Shown piece by piece: positions 21,401 to 31,234 of a stretch of 64,000 bases of DNA. The notes under the pieces are model-generated. The model saw only the letters and a program-made list of their open reading frames with translations. It was not told the origin of the DNA and ran no database searches. Source of the DNA: Vicugna pacos (taxonomy: Eukaryota > Chordata > Mammalia > Artiodactyla > Camelidae); the NCBI RefSeq assembly GCF_048564905.1, contig NC_133007.1, forward strand, positions 19,342,001 to 19,406,000, read 5' to 3'. Each line of letters opens with the position of its first letter. The first letter of the stretch is position 1. The position numbers and the translations under genes are program-made.

Positions 21401-22448
21401 ACCAGTTGGATTTTTGGATTGCACTGGAAAGCTTTGGTCCTTATAGTCTCCCATAAAGCTTACTGCTGAAGCTAATTTGGAATTTAAAAAAAAGTTTTCA
21501 AGTATGAAATAAATGAGCAAGAATGTTTACTATAAACATAGAAATTTTCTGTAGGGTTATCAGGAACTTTGCAACATCACTTACTTCCTGAATGTCAATG
21601 AAGAGCTTTTGGATAAAGCCCAACAAACAAGGAACACCCAGTGAGGGAGCCCCGAGGTCTAGGAGTATCTGTTCCATAACTAGTGGCTCAAAAACAGCCA
21701 TCTCAGGGAAGTTTTTTTTGTTTTTGTTTGTGTATGTGTTTGTTTTATTTTTCCCTGGAAGGAAAAACTACAAATCAAGGGCAAGGGAAAAGAAAGAATG
21801 GTATGAATTATCAGTGAAAAAAGATTCCTCATTCATTTAAACACTGATGAGAAAAAGGGATTCTGAGAAAATATCAGTTGAATACAGACGTCTTGATTAG
21901 GGAGCTGGAGTCACCTGGCAGAAGAACAGCCAAGGGAGGCCTGCAGAGAAGCCACTGCGCTGGGAGGAGGTGCACAGGCGGGCCTGCGCATGGCACAGAT
22001 TCCCCCAAAGGAAGGTTATTAAGGCAGCAGATGTCAGAACGGTAACAGATCAAGTAAACCCTTGAGAGAGTCAGAAATGAAGATGTTGGGAGCATTGACA
22101 GATGCCTTAGGTTGTCATTGAGAGGCTGGGAAGACTTCCTGGCCTGAGAGGAACCTGACTTTGGAGGAAAATAGAAAAATCAGTCATTTCCTATGTAGTG
22201 AAACTCACTGATGAGTAGTTCTCCAGGTGAAAGCTAAGAGACCCTCTCAAACTTCCTGTAGAAAGATACCTGTGTGCCTGAAAACTCTTAAAATTTATGC
22301 TCTACCATGGGTCATTATACCACATGGACGGATTGACTGAATACAACTGAGTCAGGCATTGCAGGGAATTCCCCAAATATTTGAAAATATAATCTACCTT
22401 TTATGAGATTTCAATCTAGTTGAAAAGATAAAACAATCACTTAGTAGT
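21401..22448. other. unassigned sequence, about 1 kb
   Basis: No repeat or exon recognised. It contains a T/G-rich run at about 21712-21760. Confidence 0.4.
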
Positions 22449-22508
22449 ATAAAATGTATGAAAGATTTTGATAACGGCATAAAATATGTGAAAGATTTTG
22501 ATAACGGC
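22449..22508 (+). repeat. tandem duplication of a 30-bp unit
   Basis: Units at 22449-22478 and 22479-22508 both end in GAAAGATTTTGATAACGGC and differ at only two neighbouring positions in the middle. Two copies only, so this is a recent local slippage or repair product, not a satellite. Confidence 0.92.
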
Positions 22509-22619
22509 CAAATAAGCAAGGAACAAAAAGATTAAAATGGACCCTAAAGGTGGGAGATGATTTATTTAAGTAGAGAGGGGAAGAGAGTATCTTTCTTGAG
22601 TATTATCCAAAGAGAGAAA

Positions 22620-22935
22620 TCGAGAGTCAAATAAATCTCGCATCAGCCCTCACAATAGCCCTACCCAACAATCTTATGGTTCTCTAAGTGTAAAGGTGAC
22701 TTTCACATACGATGTGGCATCCCGTTTACATTTAGTATCTTTACAGTCTCGCTTTCCAGTGTATCTCCAAGTCCCCTACATTCGAGCCACATCCGTCCAT
22801 TTACAGAATACAATATAACGCACACTCAACTCCGTTATTTCTTACGTCTTCTCAGTCTGGGACGTCCTCCCCTCTCCCCTACATCCACACCTCGCAAAAC
22901 CTTTCTTCTCCGTGAGTCTCCAATCCATCTAGCGG
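22620..22935. other. CpG-retaining, C-rich segment of unknown origin
   Basis: I count 14 CpG sites in 316 bp, against about one per 100 bp in much of the surrounding DNA. In 22741-22920 the plus strand has about 66 C and 21 G with 9 CpG, so CpG is not depleted relative to base composition. The strong C over G skew is unlike an ordinary CpG island. No repeat or coding match is recognised. It could be a recently arrived sequence or a constrained element. Confidence 0.6.
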
Positions 22936-23095
22936 GAGTTAACTGCTCTTTTATCTTCAATCCAATAAGTAAAACATTATTTTTAGGAGTTTTATGGCAT
23001 TTAGGTATCTTTTTGCAAGTAGTTTGAGAATGTTTCTCAGCTTTCATCTGTTCCTTGTAGTTTTTGCTATATTCTACTTTATATCCTATTAAAAA

Positions 23096-23213
23096 TAATT
23101 AGAATAAGAAAATGAATATATGTATGTAGATGCATGGACTGGGACACTGTGCTGTATGCCAGAAATGGACACATTGTAACTGACTGTACTTCAATAATAA
23201 TAATAATAAAAAA
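23096..23213 (+). repeat. young truncated L1 3' end, sense
   Basis: AAGAAAATGAATATATGTAT, CACTGTGCTGTATGCCAGAA, ATGGACACATTGTAACTGAC and TGTACTTCAATAATAATAAT are the same L1 3' end family as at 10440, 27993 and 44893. The A-rich tail contains a short (AAT)n. Confidence 0.87.
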
Positions 23214-23221
23214 AAGATTGC

Positions 23222-23355
23222 AAATCTATTTCCTCCTAGATTGTAAGCTCCTTGAGTAGAGTTCTATCACATCTTACTTGTTTTTGAAATTTTCTGGCCC
23301 CTGGTATAGTCCACTGCAGACAGAGGGTGCTTAATTTGTGCTTATTCAATAGGGA
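23222..23355 (+). repeat. L2 3' end, sense
   Basis: TAGATTGTAAGCTCCTTGAG, CTTACTTGTTTTTGAAATTT, CCCCTGGTATAGTCCACTGC, and GGTGCTTAATTTGTGCTTAT follow the L2 terminal order (AGACTGTAAGCTCCTTGAG..CTTGTTCACTG..CCTGGCACAGTGCCTGGC..GTGCTCAATAAATG). Confidence 0.7.
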
Positions 23356-23464
23356 ACAAAGTCAGCCATGCAACCAACACCAAGGTGCCTTCACCAATTT
23401 CCACACAAGGACTGTAAGCATTTGAGGGGCCTGCCTTATTATCTGTTCATATGGGACATCATAG

Positions 23465-23650
23465 TAGAGTGTGGTTCTGGAACCCAGAATGCTGGTGTTC
23501 AGATCCTGGCTCGGCCACATAATAACTGTATGGCCTTAGAGAAGCTAATTAGCATCTCTGTTTCAGCTTCTTCATCTGTAAAGTGGGAATAATGATAGCG
23601 CTGTCACCACAGCAGTTGTGAGGCTTAAAGATTTCAATCCCCATAAAACC
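23465..23650 (+). repeat. MIR SINE, sense, well preserved
   Basis: GTGTGGTTCTGGAACCCAGA, TGTTCAGATCCTGGCTCGGC, CACATAATAACTGTATGGCC, TTCTTCATCTGTAAAGTGGG and GTTGTGAGGCTTAAAGATTT follow MIR closely from the tRNA-like head through the core. Confidence 0.88.
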
Positions 23651-23988
23651 TTCAGGACACAGTGTGAACACACAGCAGATTTTAGCTATTTCCTCACAAC
23701 CCTAATTATCTGATTCTAATTTTGCCTTGACTCGTAAAATTATTGTGTTTGCCTGTACACACTTGTAGCAGGCACCATTGTTTGCCCACTAAATCCTCTA
23801 TCACTCTTTCCTGTTACTTGTTTCTTGTTATCCACCTCTGTGAAGACACATGCTTAGACAAAGTAAACTCATCAATTCAATGGTAAATCCTGAATAATCT
23901 AAGCCAAACATGGTAATTCCATTCTCTACGGTTTAAAGATCAGCATGTGATGAGACAGCAGGAGAGACAAGCCGAGTAACTTCTAAAT
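23651..23988. other. unassigned sequence
   Basis: No repeat or exon recognised. Confidence 0.4.
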
Positions 23989-23989
23989 T

Positions 23990-24178
23990 CCTTTCTCCCT
24001 CCCTCCCCACGTCCCTCCTCTCCCTCCTCTTCATCTTCCTCCTTCTTTTCTTTTGCTTCCTTCCTGCCTGCCTCCCTCCCTCCTCCCGCCTTCTCTTTCT
24101 TCTCTTTTCTTTCATCTTTCTTTCTTTTTCTTTCTTTTTTTCCTTTCTCTCTTTCTCTCTTTATTCCTCTCTTTTAGT
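23990..24178 (+). repeat. polypyrimidine tract, about 180 bp
   Basis: The plus strand is almost all C and T, first CCCT/CCTC units (23995-24090) and then TTTC/TCTTT units (24090-24175). The complementary purine strand gives long Lys/Arg/Glu-rich open frames that are artefacts of the repeat. Such tracts can adopt triplex (H-DNA) structure. Confidence 0.9.
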
Positions 24179-24974
24179 TCCTCTTCTGCTGTTAACTGTA
24201 GCAGCCATATCGTGATCGGAAGTGTCCTGGCCACGCTAACAATAAACACAGTAATGATGGCAGAGTAGATAGCAAGAGTTTGGATCCACACTGCTATTGT
24301 TGACTCCGTTTGTTTGCCAAACTTTTTATAACTATAAGAAACACCTATGATACCATTTTTAAAAATACACATTCTCCAGTCCTACCCCTAAGCCCCAGAA
24401 CTAGAACATCCAAGGGAAGGGGCTGGAAAACAACGTTTAAGCAATAAGTCTTAACATCAGAGAATTTTGAAATACTAATCTATTTTTAGTTTGGTTTTCG
24501 ATTATTTCATCCAACATTATTTCATTCTATATCCTGCCTGATATAACAGTTTACTCAGTTACATGCTTGAGGGTACCAATGTTGGACCACCATAACATTT
24601 CAGTGAGAAGAGTTTCCCGAAGTTGTGAATGGGATGAGTAATCCACAAGATTCCAGCTACAGGGACTGTGCTCAAGGGACGTGCCCCATCCCCAAGCTCC
24701 ACTATTCTTGCAAAACAAGGTTGTTTTCATTGGGCAAGAAGCATCAAGGAATGTTTAAAGCAACCTTAAAAGGTAATGTCAATCATATACTCTGTTGCAC
24801 TAACAGACACCCAGTTAGTAGCATGCACCCAAATTATAAAGCGAAATGCGGCTTAACCAAGCCACACCTTAGCCAGGCTCACAAAGGCGTCCAACTAGCT
24901 ACCCTGTCTGGATTTGATTTGCTTTCATTTAAGGATTTAGGATTTCTGACTCTGCTAAACTCTCCCTTGGTACC
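24179..24974. other. unassigned sequence, about 0.8 kb
   Basis: No repeat or exon recognised. A 120-codon open frame (24625-24987) runs into the LTR that follows and carries no family motif. Confidence 0.4.
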
Positions 24975-25345
24975 TGTTATGGGCTGAGCCGTGTCTCCCC
25001 AAAATTCAGATGCTGAAGTCCTAACCCCTCATACCTCAAAATGTGATTGAAAAAGAGGGTCTTTAAAGAGGTAATTAAATTCAAATGAGGTATGTGGATG
25101 AGCCCTAATCCAGCATGACTGGTACTTTTGTAAGAAGAGGAGATTAGGACACAGACACACACAGAGGGAAGACCATGTGAAGACATGCGGAGAAGACAGC
25201 CGCCTACAAGCCAAGGAGAGAGGTTTTCAGAAGAAATCAACTCTGCCAACACTTTGATTGTGGACTTCTAGTCTCCAAAACTGCGAGGAAATAAATTTCT
25301 ACTGTTTAAGCCATCCCGTCTGTGGTGCCCTGGGAAAATAAAACA
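24975..25345 (+). mobile_element. MLT1A-like MaLR solo LTR, near full length, sense
   Basis: It opens TGTTATGGGCTGAGCCGTGT and continues with TCCCCAAAATTCAGATGCTG, AGAGGTAATTAAATTCAAAT, GGACTTCTAGTCTCCAAAAC and GAAATAAATTTCTACTGTTT, following the MLT1A0-type consensus from end to end. No internal region is attached. It is a solo LTR fossil and one of the better-preserved LTRs here. Confidence 0.9.
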
Positions 25346-25549
25346 ATGCCTTTTATGCATGAATGTTTGCAACTTACCTTGTTACCTGCTCTGATATATT
25401 CTGAATCGTCAACAAAGCCTGCGCCTTCGTTGTCAGTCTTGCTAACAACTGAGCCTACTTTAGAATTCTGTTTCTGTCCAAATCAGCCATTCCTGGACTT
25501 AACGTTGCAGTCAGGAAAAAAAAAAAAAAAAGACTACACCATTTTGTAG

Positions 25550-25772
25550 TATTTTCTTTCAACTATAAACTCTTTGAGAGTAGAGATTAGTCTTCGTGCT
25601 TGTGCGTAGCTCATCGAATTGTCTGTTTGTCCCCCTACTGAGTCTGACTTGAGGATAAAACTGTCTTGATCAACTTTATTATTCTAGCATCTATCACAGT
25701 GATGTGCATAACAGGTTCGCCAAAAATGCACGTTAAAGAGTGGATAGTGAATGAGTGAATGAATGAATGAAA
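25550..25772 (+). repeat. L2 3' end, sense, with GAAT run
   Basis: AACTATAAACTCTTTGAGAG, TCTAGCATCTATCACAGTGA and TAGTGAATGAGTGAATGAAT follow the L2 terminal pattern and end in the family's (GAAT)n tail. A second AGGATAAAACTGTCTTGATC unit suggests either a duplication or two fragments. Confidence 0.6.
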
Positions 25773-26235
25773 CACAAGTAACATGTGGTCCAGAGAAACA
25801 GTACACTGTTATGCACCAACCGGGCATTTGATAAATACTCCAGCCAGCTGACTGGAGAACAGAGCAACTCTGTAAAGATAACAAATTGCATCGCTTTCCC
25901 CGGCCAGATTGATTACACATATTACTGTGGCCATTTCTTCCCTGCAACATTTTTCATTATAGAGAATATTAATGAGTTAACAAGGACTCTATCTCTGTTT
26001 ATCTCCTTTCCCATTTTAACAAGTAATTCTGATGCTAATTGACAAATCTCTAGATTTATAATAACCTGACCATTGTGAAAATAGCAGTGTGGTATACACT
26101 ACTTTTAAAAAAATTCTCTGTGCAAAAAAAAATGATTGAAATTTCTTGGTAAAAATTCAAAAATTCAAAAGCATATCAATAACAAATATTATCCATCCCT
26201 AGGTAAGAAGTTTTTATAGGATTTTCAGGTCATAA
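25773..26235. other. unassigned sequence
   Basis: No repeat or exon recognised. Contains short poly-A runs near 26106 and 26125. Confidence 0.4.
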
Positions 26236-26404
26236 CCTTTTAATCAATCAGTCAATACATATTTATTTAGCCTCTAAAATGTTCGGTGTACTATGCTAGG
26301 CATCACTGGGGACAGAAAAAATACATTGAATTTTGCTTTTGGACCTCAAAGTACTTGAACCTTAACTGTGCTGAAAAAATATACATGCAGGTGAAAAGTT
26401 CATA

Positions 26405-26745
26405 TGTCAGAGTAACACTATACATATTGTGAATGTCAAGTAATGTATGTATAATTTAAGATGTAATAAACTTGATAAGAATCATTTATATTATGTAGAA
26501 TTTCTTGCAATAAGTTTGATTTTGGAGAATATATATGAAATATATTTATGTGCATATTTGTACATATGTTATACATATAAAAATATTGCAGGAAAAAATG
26601 TCTAAGAAGATAAACACCCAAAAGTAACACTGGTTATCTCTGGGTGGTAAGGTTCTGAGTGGTTTTAAATGTCTGATTTATACCTTACTGTATTATGTGA
26701 AGTTTTACAATTGTGCATGCAATGGCTTTAATTAAAAATATGAGG
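26405..26745 (+). repeat. probable L1 3' end inserted in L2, sense
   Basis: ACCCAAAAGTAACACTGGTT, ATCTCTGGGTGGTAAGGTTC and ATACCTTACTGTATTATGTG match a 3' end common in older L1 elements (GTTAACAGTGGTTATCTCTGGGTGGT..TTTTCTGTATTTTCC). The 5' part is AT-rich and not diagnostic. Confidence 0.45.
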
Positions 26746-26909
26746 TGGTGAATTGCAGCTACCAAACGAGGGGGAAATATAAGGAGTAAATGCAAAGATG
26801 TCTAAAGAAGAGATGATAAGGAGGGTTGGAATATTCAGAAAAAGCATCACAGAGGAGGTTGGACCTGAGCTAGACTCTGAATGATGGGTAGACCGGGGGT
26901 GATGGAAGA

Positions 26910-27295
26910 TGATGGAGGGTGCTCACAGCTGCACATAAAGAGTGTCTGTACATCAGCACAAAGTAACCCCACATGCCGGCCACCACAAAAGTGAGTCACA
27001 GGCCCCTCAAAAACTAATACCCCGGAGCATCGCATTTACCCCTTGCTTCTTTTCTATTGCCATCTGAGCTCAGCATCTTGGTCACGTCCTGTGTTCATAA
27101 GTCTAGGACTGATCTTTGGACTTGACCTTGAAATTGGCTTTTATTCTTTGGCTTTTGCCTTTCTCCAGGTCCCTGACCCAAAGGCTCCTCTCTCAACCCA
27201 CTTGAAGCAGCACACCTCACCACAACCAGCCCCAGACCCCATCGCGCTGTGCTGGCACTAGCTAGCCCCTCAGTGGGGTCTGCCTAGTCCTCATC
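26910..27295. other. unrecognised 385-bp segment that interrupts L2
   Basis: L2 collinearity stops near 26905 and resumes near 27297, so this segment looks like an insertion. It is more GC-rich than its flanks and is not a repeat family I recognise. No clear terminal repeats or duplications were found by eye. Confidence 0.5.
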
Positions 27296-27460
27296 TGCCC
27301 TAGAGGAAAATGTGTTGAACTCCAGACACAGGCAATGGAATGACAAAGTTTGTAATGTACAAAGCATGTTTAGAGGTCAGGGTTCAGATTTCAGAGGACG
27401 GGTTCATCTAGGGTAACTGAGGACAAAGCTGGATAACACGGTGAAAGACCTTGAAGGTAA

Positions 27461-27966
27461 GTGTATAATTTTTCTAATGTTGCTGTAACAAATCACCCCC
27501 AACATTACTAGCTTAAAGCAATATAAATTCATTATGTTACTCTTCTGAAGGTTAGAAATCTGATAGGGGTGGGCTAAAATCAAGTCATTGTTAAGACTGT
27601 ATTCCTTCTGGAAGTTGCAAAGAAGACTCTGTTTCACTACATTCCCAGCACCTGGAGGCCGCCCACATTCCTTGGCTGGTAGCTCTTTTTAACCTTCAGA
27701 GCCCCCAATGGCCAGTTGAGTCTTTGTCACATTAACTCTGACTCTGACTGTTCTTTTGATTTTTTTCCTCCTTTAAGGACACTTGTGATTACAGTGGGCC
27801 CACCCAGACAATCCAGAAGAACCTCTCTGTCATAAAGTCAGCTGATTTTAACAACCTTAATTCCACCTGCTACCTTCCATTTGTCTTTGCCATGTAACAT
27901 AACGTGTTCAGTTTCTGGGCATTAGGTTGTGGACACCTGTGAGAGGGCATTAGTCTGCCTGTCACA
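27461..27966 (-). mobile_element. MaLR-class solo LTR, near full length, antisense
   Basis: CTAATGTTGCTGTAACAAAT, GTGGGCTAAAATCAAGTCAT, GTGATTACAGTGGGCCCACC, CTTTGCCATGTAACATAACG and GGGCATTAGTCTGCCTGTCA follow the antisense LTR consensus. Flanking 5-bp direct repeats GGTAA (27456-27460) and GGTAG (27967-27971) agree at 4 of 5 positions, which is the usual target length for these elements. It inserted into the L2 and was later followed by the L1 3' end next to it. Confidence 0.87.
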
Positions 27967-27992
27967 GGTAGATTAAAGATTTGAACGTTGTG

Positions 27993-28277
27993 AGAAAACA
28001 GACTGTGGTTACCAGGGGGAAGAGATGGGGGAAGGATAGATTAGGAGTGTAGGATTAAAAGACACATATTACTATGTATAAAATAGATAAACAACAAATA
28101 TCTATTGTATAGCACAGGGAACTATATTCCATTTCTTGTAATGAGCTGTAATGGAAAAGAAACTTAAAAATACATATATATATATGTATATGCATAACTG
28201 AATCGTTTTGCTGAAAGCATGAAACTAACATTGTAAATCAATTACACTTCAATAAAACATGAGAATTTAAAAAAAGG
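27993..28277 (+). repeat. young truncated L1 3' end, sense, with target-site duplications
   Basis: ACTGTGGTTACCAGGGGGAA, TATTGTATAGCACAGGGAAC, TATGCATAACTGAATCGTTT, and TTACACTTCAATAAAACATG define the same L1 3' end family as at 10440. Flanking 16-bp duplications, 27977-27992 and 28278-28293 (AGATTTGAA..TTGTG), agree at 14 of 16 positions. Confidence 0.88.
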
Positions 28278-28365
28278 AGATTTGAATATTGTGCTCTAGA
28301 TAATGGGGAACCTCTGAGAGTTCTTAATAAGTAACGATGTAAAAGGAAGATTAAGATGCATAAAA

Positions 28366-29535
28366 TAGAGTTCGGCTTTTTCATCATCAGAAAATTAAGT
28401 TATTTCCCTGTTAAATGATTAAATTCTAGATCATATCATCAGGAGATTATGTCTACTTTTTGCAACTCCATTTCTGCAACGAAAGGAAATGGGGTCACAG
28501 AGACCTAAAAGTGGCAAACTGTATCCTAGGTGCGAATTATCTCATAAGGTCACTTCCTCCCAGGCCCAGATATTCTGTGTCCGTGCAGAAGGATGCTTTC
28601 ATTGTGGCAGATGGCAGTAGATTTGACTCAACCAATCTCAATTCTCCATCATACTATTTCTCTCCATCTTCCTGTGACTTTCTGCCACCCACCCCCAGAA
28701 TTAATTTCAGACAGGCCTTTGTAGTTTGGCTGACATTCAAAACTGTCACCTCCATGCACACATTAACTCCAAGGCCTCTGTCATCCCTCACATTAAAATT
28801 CTATCACTCGGAGTCAGCACAGCTTGACTCAGCAAGCTAAGGGGCTGGTTCTGAGCAGGATGCAGTGACAGCAGGCCTCACCTGTGACAACTTCGGTCAG
28901 TTTGACAGCAGTCAGACACCCTCCTTAGAACCAGTTGCAGCTCTTGTTGACCCAAGTGGAGAGGTCATCCTTCTGAGTAATTCTCTCCCCTTCCCTTGAG
29001 AAAGAAAGGCCAGGGGTTTACAAGACTGAGGCTGTGAATATTTTATGGTTAAATGACCACAACAATGAAGGACAATTAGTAAATTCCACTATCTAGGTTT
29101 ACATTCTAATTATGAAGGAGGATAACCATTAAGATGGACTCTTGAAAATGACAGCCCAAGAAAATGCACCCACAACGTGGGTCGTGGGCTATTGGCAATT
29201 CCGTGTAGAATCCTAGTGTGGAAGATGATTTTAAAGTCACCCATTAAGTCTCCCTCAATTCACAAGTAATGCTCAGAGATGCACAGTTTCCAGTGGCCAC
29301 ACTACTGATTACCACTAAACACTATTGATTACCGAAGCGACCCAGCCTCTCCCCACTGTTTCTTTCCATGCCTATTCCTTCTCTTTCAGTCTCCCATTTA
29401 GGTGGGTTGTGCATCTAGCACACTGTCTGTGTTTGGAGACAAAAAAATTCATGATGACCATAGTTTAGGGATTCATTCACTCACCTTTTTGGACAAAGCC
29501 AAATTACACACAAACAAATAAAAAATGACAACAAA
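28366..29535. other. unassigned sequence, about 1.2 kb
   Basis: No repeat or exon recognised. A 126-codon open frame (28460-28840) has no family motif and a composition like noncoding DNA. Confidence 0.4.
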
Positions 29536-29539
29536 GCGT

Positions 29540-29890
29540 ACACTTCAAAGGTCACTCCTTCTATGAAGTCTTTTTTTGGACTCTTCCCAACTCCCAGGAG
29601 AAATGAGTGTCTCACTCAGACAACTCTCCAATCTATTCTTGTCTCCTCAACCCCGTTTCCCCCGTCCCCCATAGGTGATCATTTCTGTTCTTCTCTGGTT
29701 TACCCTTGTCTTTGGATACCTCGATCCTAAGATCTGTACACTTCAGTGACCTTGGGAGACATGTTCTTTCTCCTGTGAGACTGAAACTCTGTTGATAGCA
29801 GGGAGCATCTTTTATTTGTCATTAAAATGACAGTGCCTACCGCAAGTTTGGTATACACTAGATTGCATTAAATATTTGTAGTATGTTGAT
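29540..29890 (+). repeat. L2 3' UTR, sense
   Basis: AAAGGTCACTCCTTCTATGA, AGTCTTTTTTTGGACTCTTC, AACTCTGTTGATAGCAGGGA, and AGTGCCTACCGCAAGTTTGG then TTGCATTAAATATTTGTAGT match the L2 order (GTCACCTCCTCAGAGAGGCCTTCCCTGACC, GCTCCATGAGGGCAGGGA, AGTGCCTGGCACATAGTAGG, GCTCAATAAATATTTGTTG). Confidence 0.65.
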
Positions 29891-30044
29891 CGAAAACATC
29901 GAGAATGCTCGATTCCACAGACACAAACTCATTCCACTCATCTGGCTAGGATTTTGCTCTTAAGTGACTGCTTCAACCATAACGTCACCGTGTCTATCAC
30001 TGGGGAGGGAAGTAACAGAGAATGGCTATAGCAGACGTGACATC

Positions 30045-30215
30045 AGGCTTAGAGTCAGCAGAAGCAGGATGGAGCTTTGCCTCTTTCAGAAATGAGTCTG
30101 AGCTTGGTGAAGGTCACTTAGATTTCCGGAGCTTGCTTTATTATCTGTGACATTCGGTATAAAGCCCACTTCACCAGAGGTTTGCATAGATTAAATGAGA
30201 TAATCTATGAAAAAC
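30045..30215 (+). repeat. MIR SINE, sense
   Basis: GGCTTAGAGTCAGCAGAAGC, TTGGTGAAGGTCACTTAGAT, TTTATTATCTGTGACATTCG and GAGGTTTGCATAGATTAAAT GAGATAATC follow MIR order. Confidence 0.75.
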
Positions 30216-30860
30216 AAAAAAGCTCTGTAAGTCTACTCCCCCTTTGTAATGACTGTAGACTGTCTAATTTTTCATCTAATGAGTATGCTACTTTTTTTTT
30301 TTTTTAGATAAAGTGTGGGCTGCTTTGAACTCTTTTGCCTCATGGAATGCTCCTTAACCACAAGAGCAGATTACCTGTAAAAACTGTCCTCAGAGCTGTC
30401 TCCAACTGCCTTCTACCTTGATTCTTTCTCTAATATGGACTTCAAGCAGAAGATGTCACAAAATCACTATTGGAGGGGAGACTGGGATCGAGAGTCTAAT
30501 ATCAGGGAGAAGGAACTGGGAAGTCAACAGAAGAAAATCAGCAAGTTCAAGGACTCTTTTCTCAGATCTGCTCTTCTCCAGACACTGTGTGCAGCCACCT
30601 CAGATTTCCCGGACTTAATACCACTGAACCTGCTCTTGGGATGTCAGATTCCATCCGGAACCCGGTGTGTCAGCACGAGTCTGGCCAAATATTCAAATAA
30701 GCAGCAAAGACAGTGTTTAGGAGAAATGCCGGTGTGAGACAGTGTAAGGTGTAGACTCAGGGGACTCCATCCCAATGAGACAGATCTCCTCTGTCACACG
30801 GCAGTTAGTTGCCAAGAGAGGGTCACCATCAAAGCCATGAAAGCAGCAGGAAGTTTTCTC
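30216..30860. other. unassigned sequence
   Basis: It has a poly-T run at about 30292-30306. No repeat recognised. A 100-codon open frame (30435-30737) lacks any family motif. Confidence 0.4.
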
Positions 30861-30864
30861 TTCT

Positions 30865-31085
30865 TTGATAACAACAGCTCATATTTCTACAGCACTTCCA
30901 AATTCATGGAAAAACTTCATGCACATTATTTCATTTGAGCCTTTCTGCACCCTTACATATGTTATTTTCCCCATGCTGTAGCTGATGAAACAGAAGTTCA
31001 GGAAGCTTTAGGGATTTAATGAAGCTCATATAGTCCTTAAGCAACAGAACTCAGATCCATGTGCAACTATGCTGGTGCCAAATTT
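30865..31085 (-). repeat. MIR SINE, antisense
   Basis: ACAGCTCATATTTCTACAGC, CATGCACATTATTTCATTTG, ATTTTCCCCATGCTGTAGCT, GATGAAACAGAAGTTCAGGA and GCAACAGAACTCAGATCCAT follow the antisense MIR/MIR3 order. Confidence 0.8.
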
Positions 31086-31234
31086 GAGGCTTTAGACTCA
31101 AGGCTACAGAGACAGGAGATCACAGACCTGTCTTGTGATACTTACCGCTCTCTGACCCACTGGACACCCTTTTTCCTTTAGGTTTTGTGCTCTGCTATGT
31201 CCGTTGCCTGAACTTTTCTATCCAGCCACTTTGT

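Larger units (their letters stand above)
26236..28365 (-). repeat. one old L2 LINE, antisense, split into pieces by later insertions
   Basis: Collinear L2 pieces are seen at about 26236-26400 (ACATATTTATTTAGCC, TACTATGCTAGGCATC), 26770-26905 (AGAGGAGGTTGGACCTGAGC), 27297-27460 (GGAATGACAAAG..AAAGACCTTGAAGGTA), 27967-27992 (GGTAGATTAAAGATTTGAA) and 28278-28365 (GAACCTCTGAGAGTTCTTAA). Read together they follow the antisense L2 3' region in order. The gaps hold an L1-like piece, an unrecognised 385-bp segment, a MaLR LTR and a young L1 3' end. Confidence 0.75.

Noticed and set aside
23933-24372. Lys/Arg/Glu-rich open frames on the minus strand
   Set aside because: They are translations of the polypurine strand of a simple repeat.
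27440-27465. GAAGGTAAGTG as a splice donor
   Set aside because: It is made at the junction of L2 sequence and an inserted LTR, with no exon upstream.
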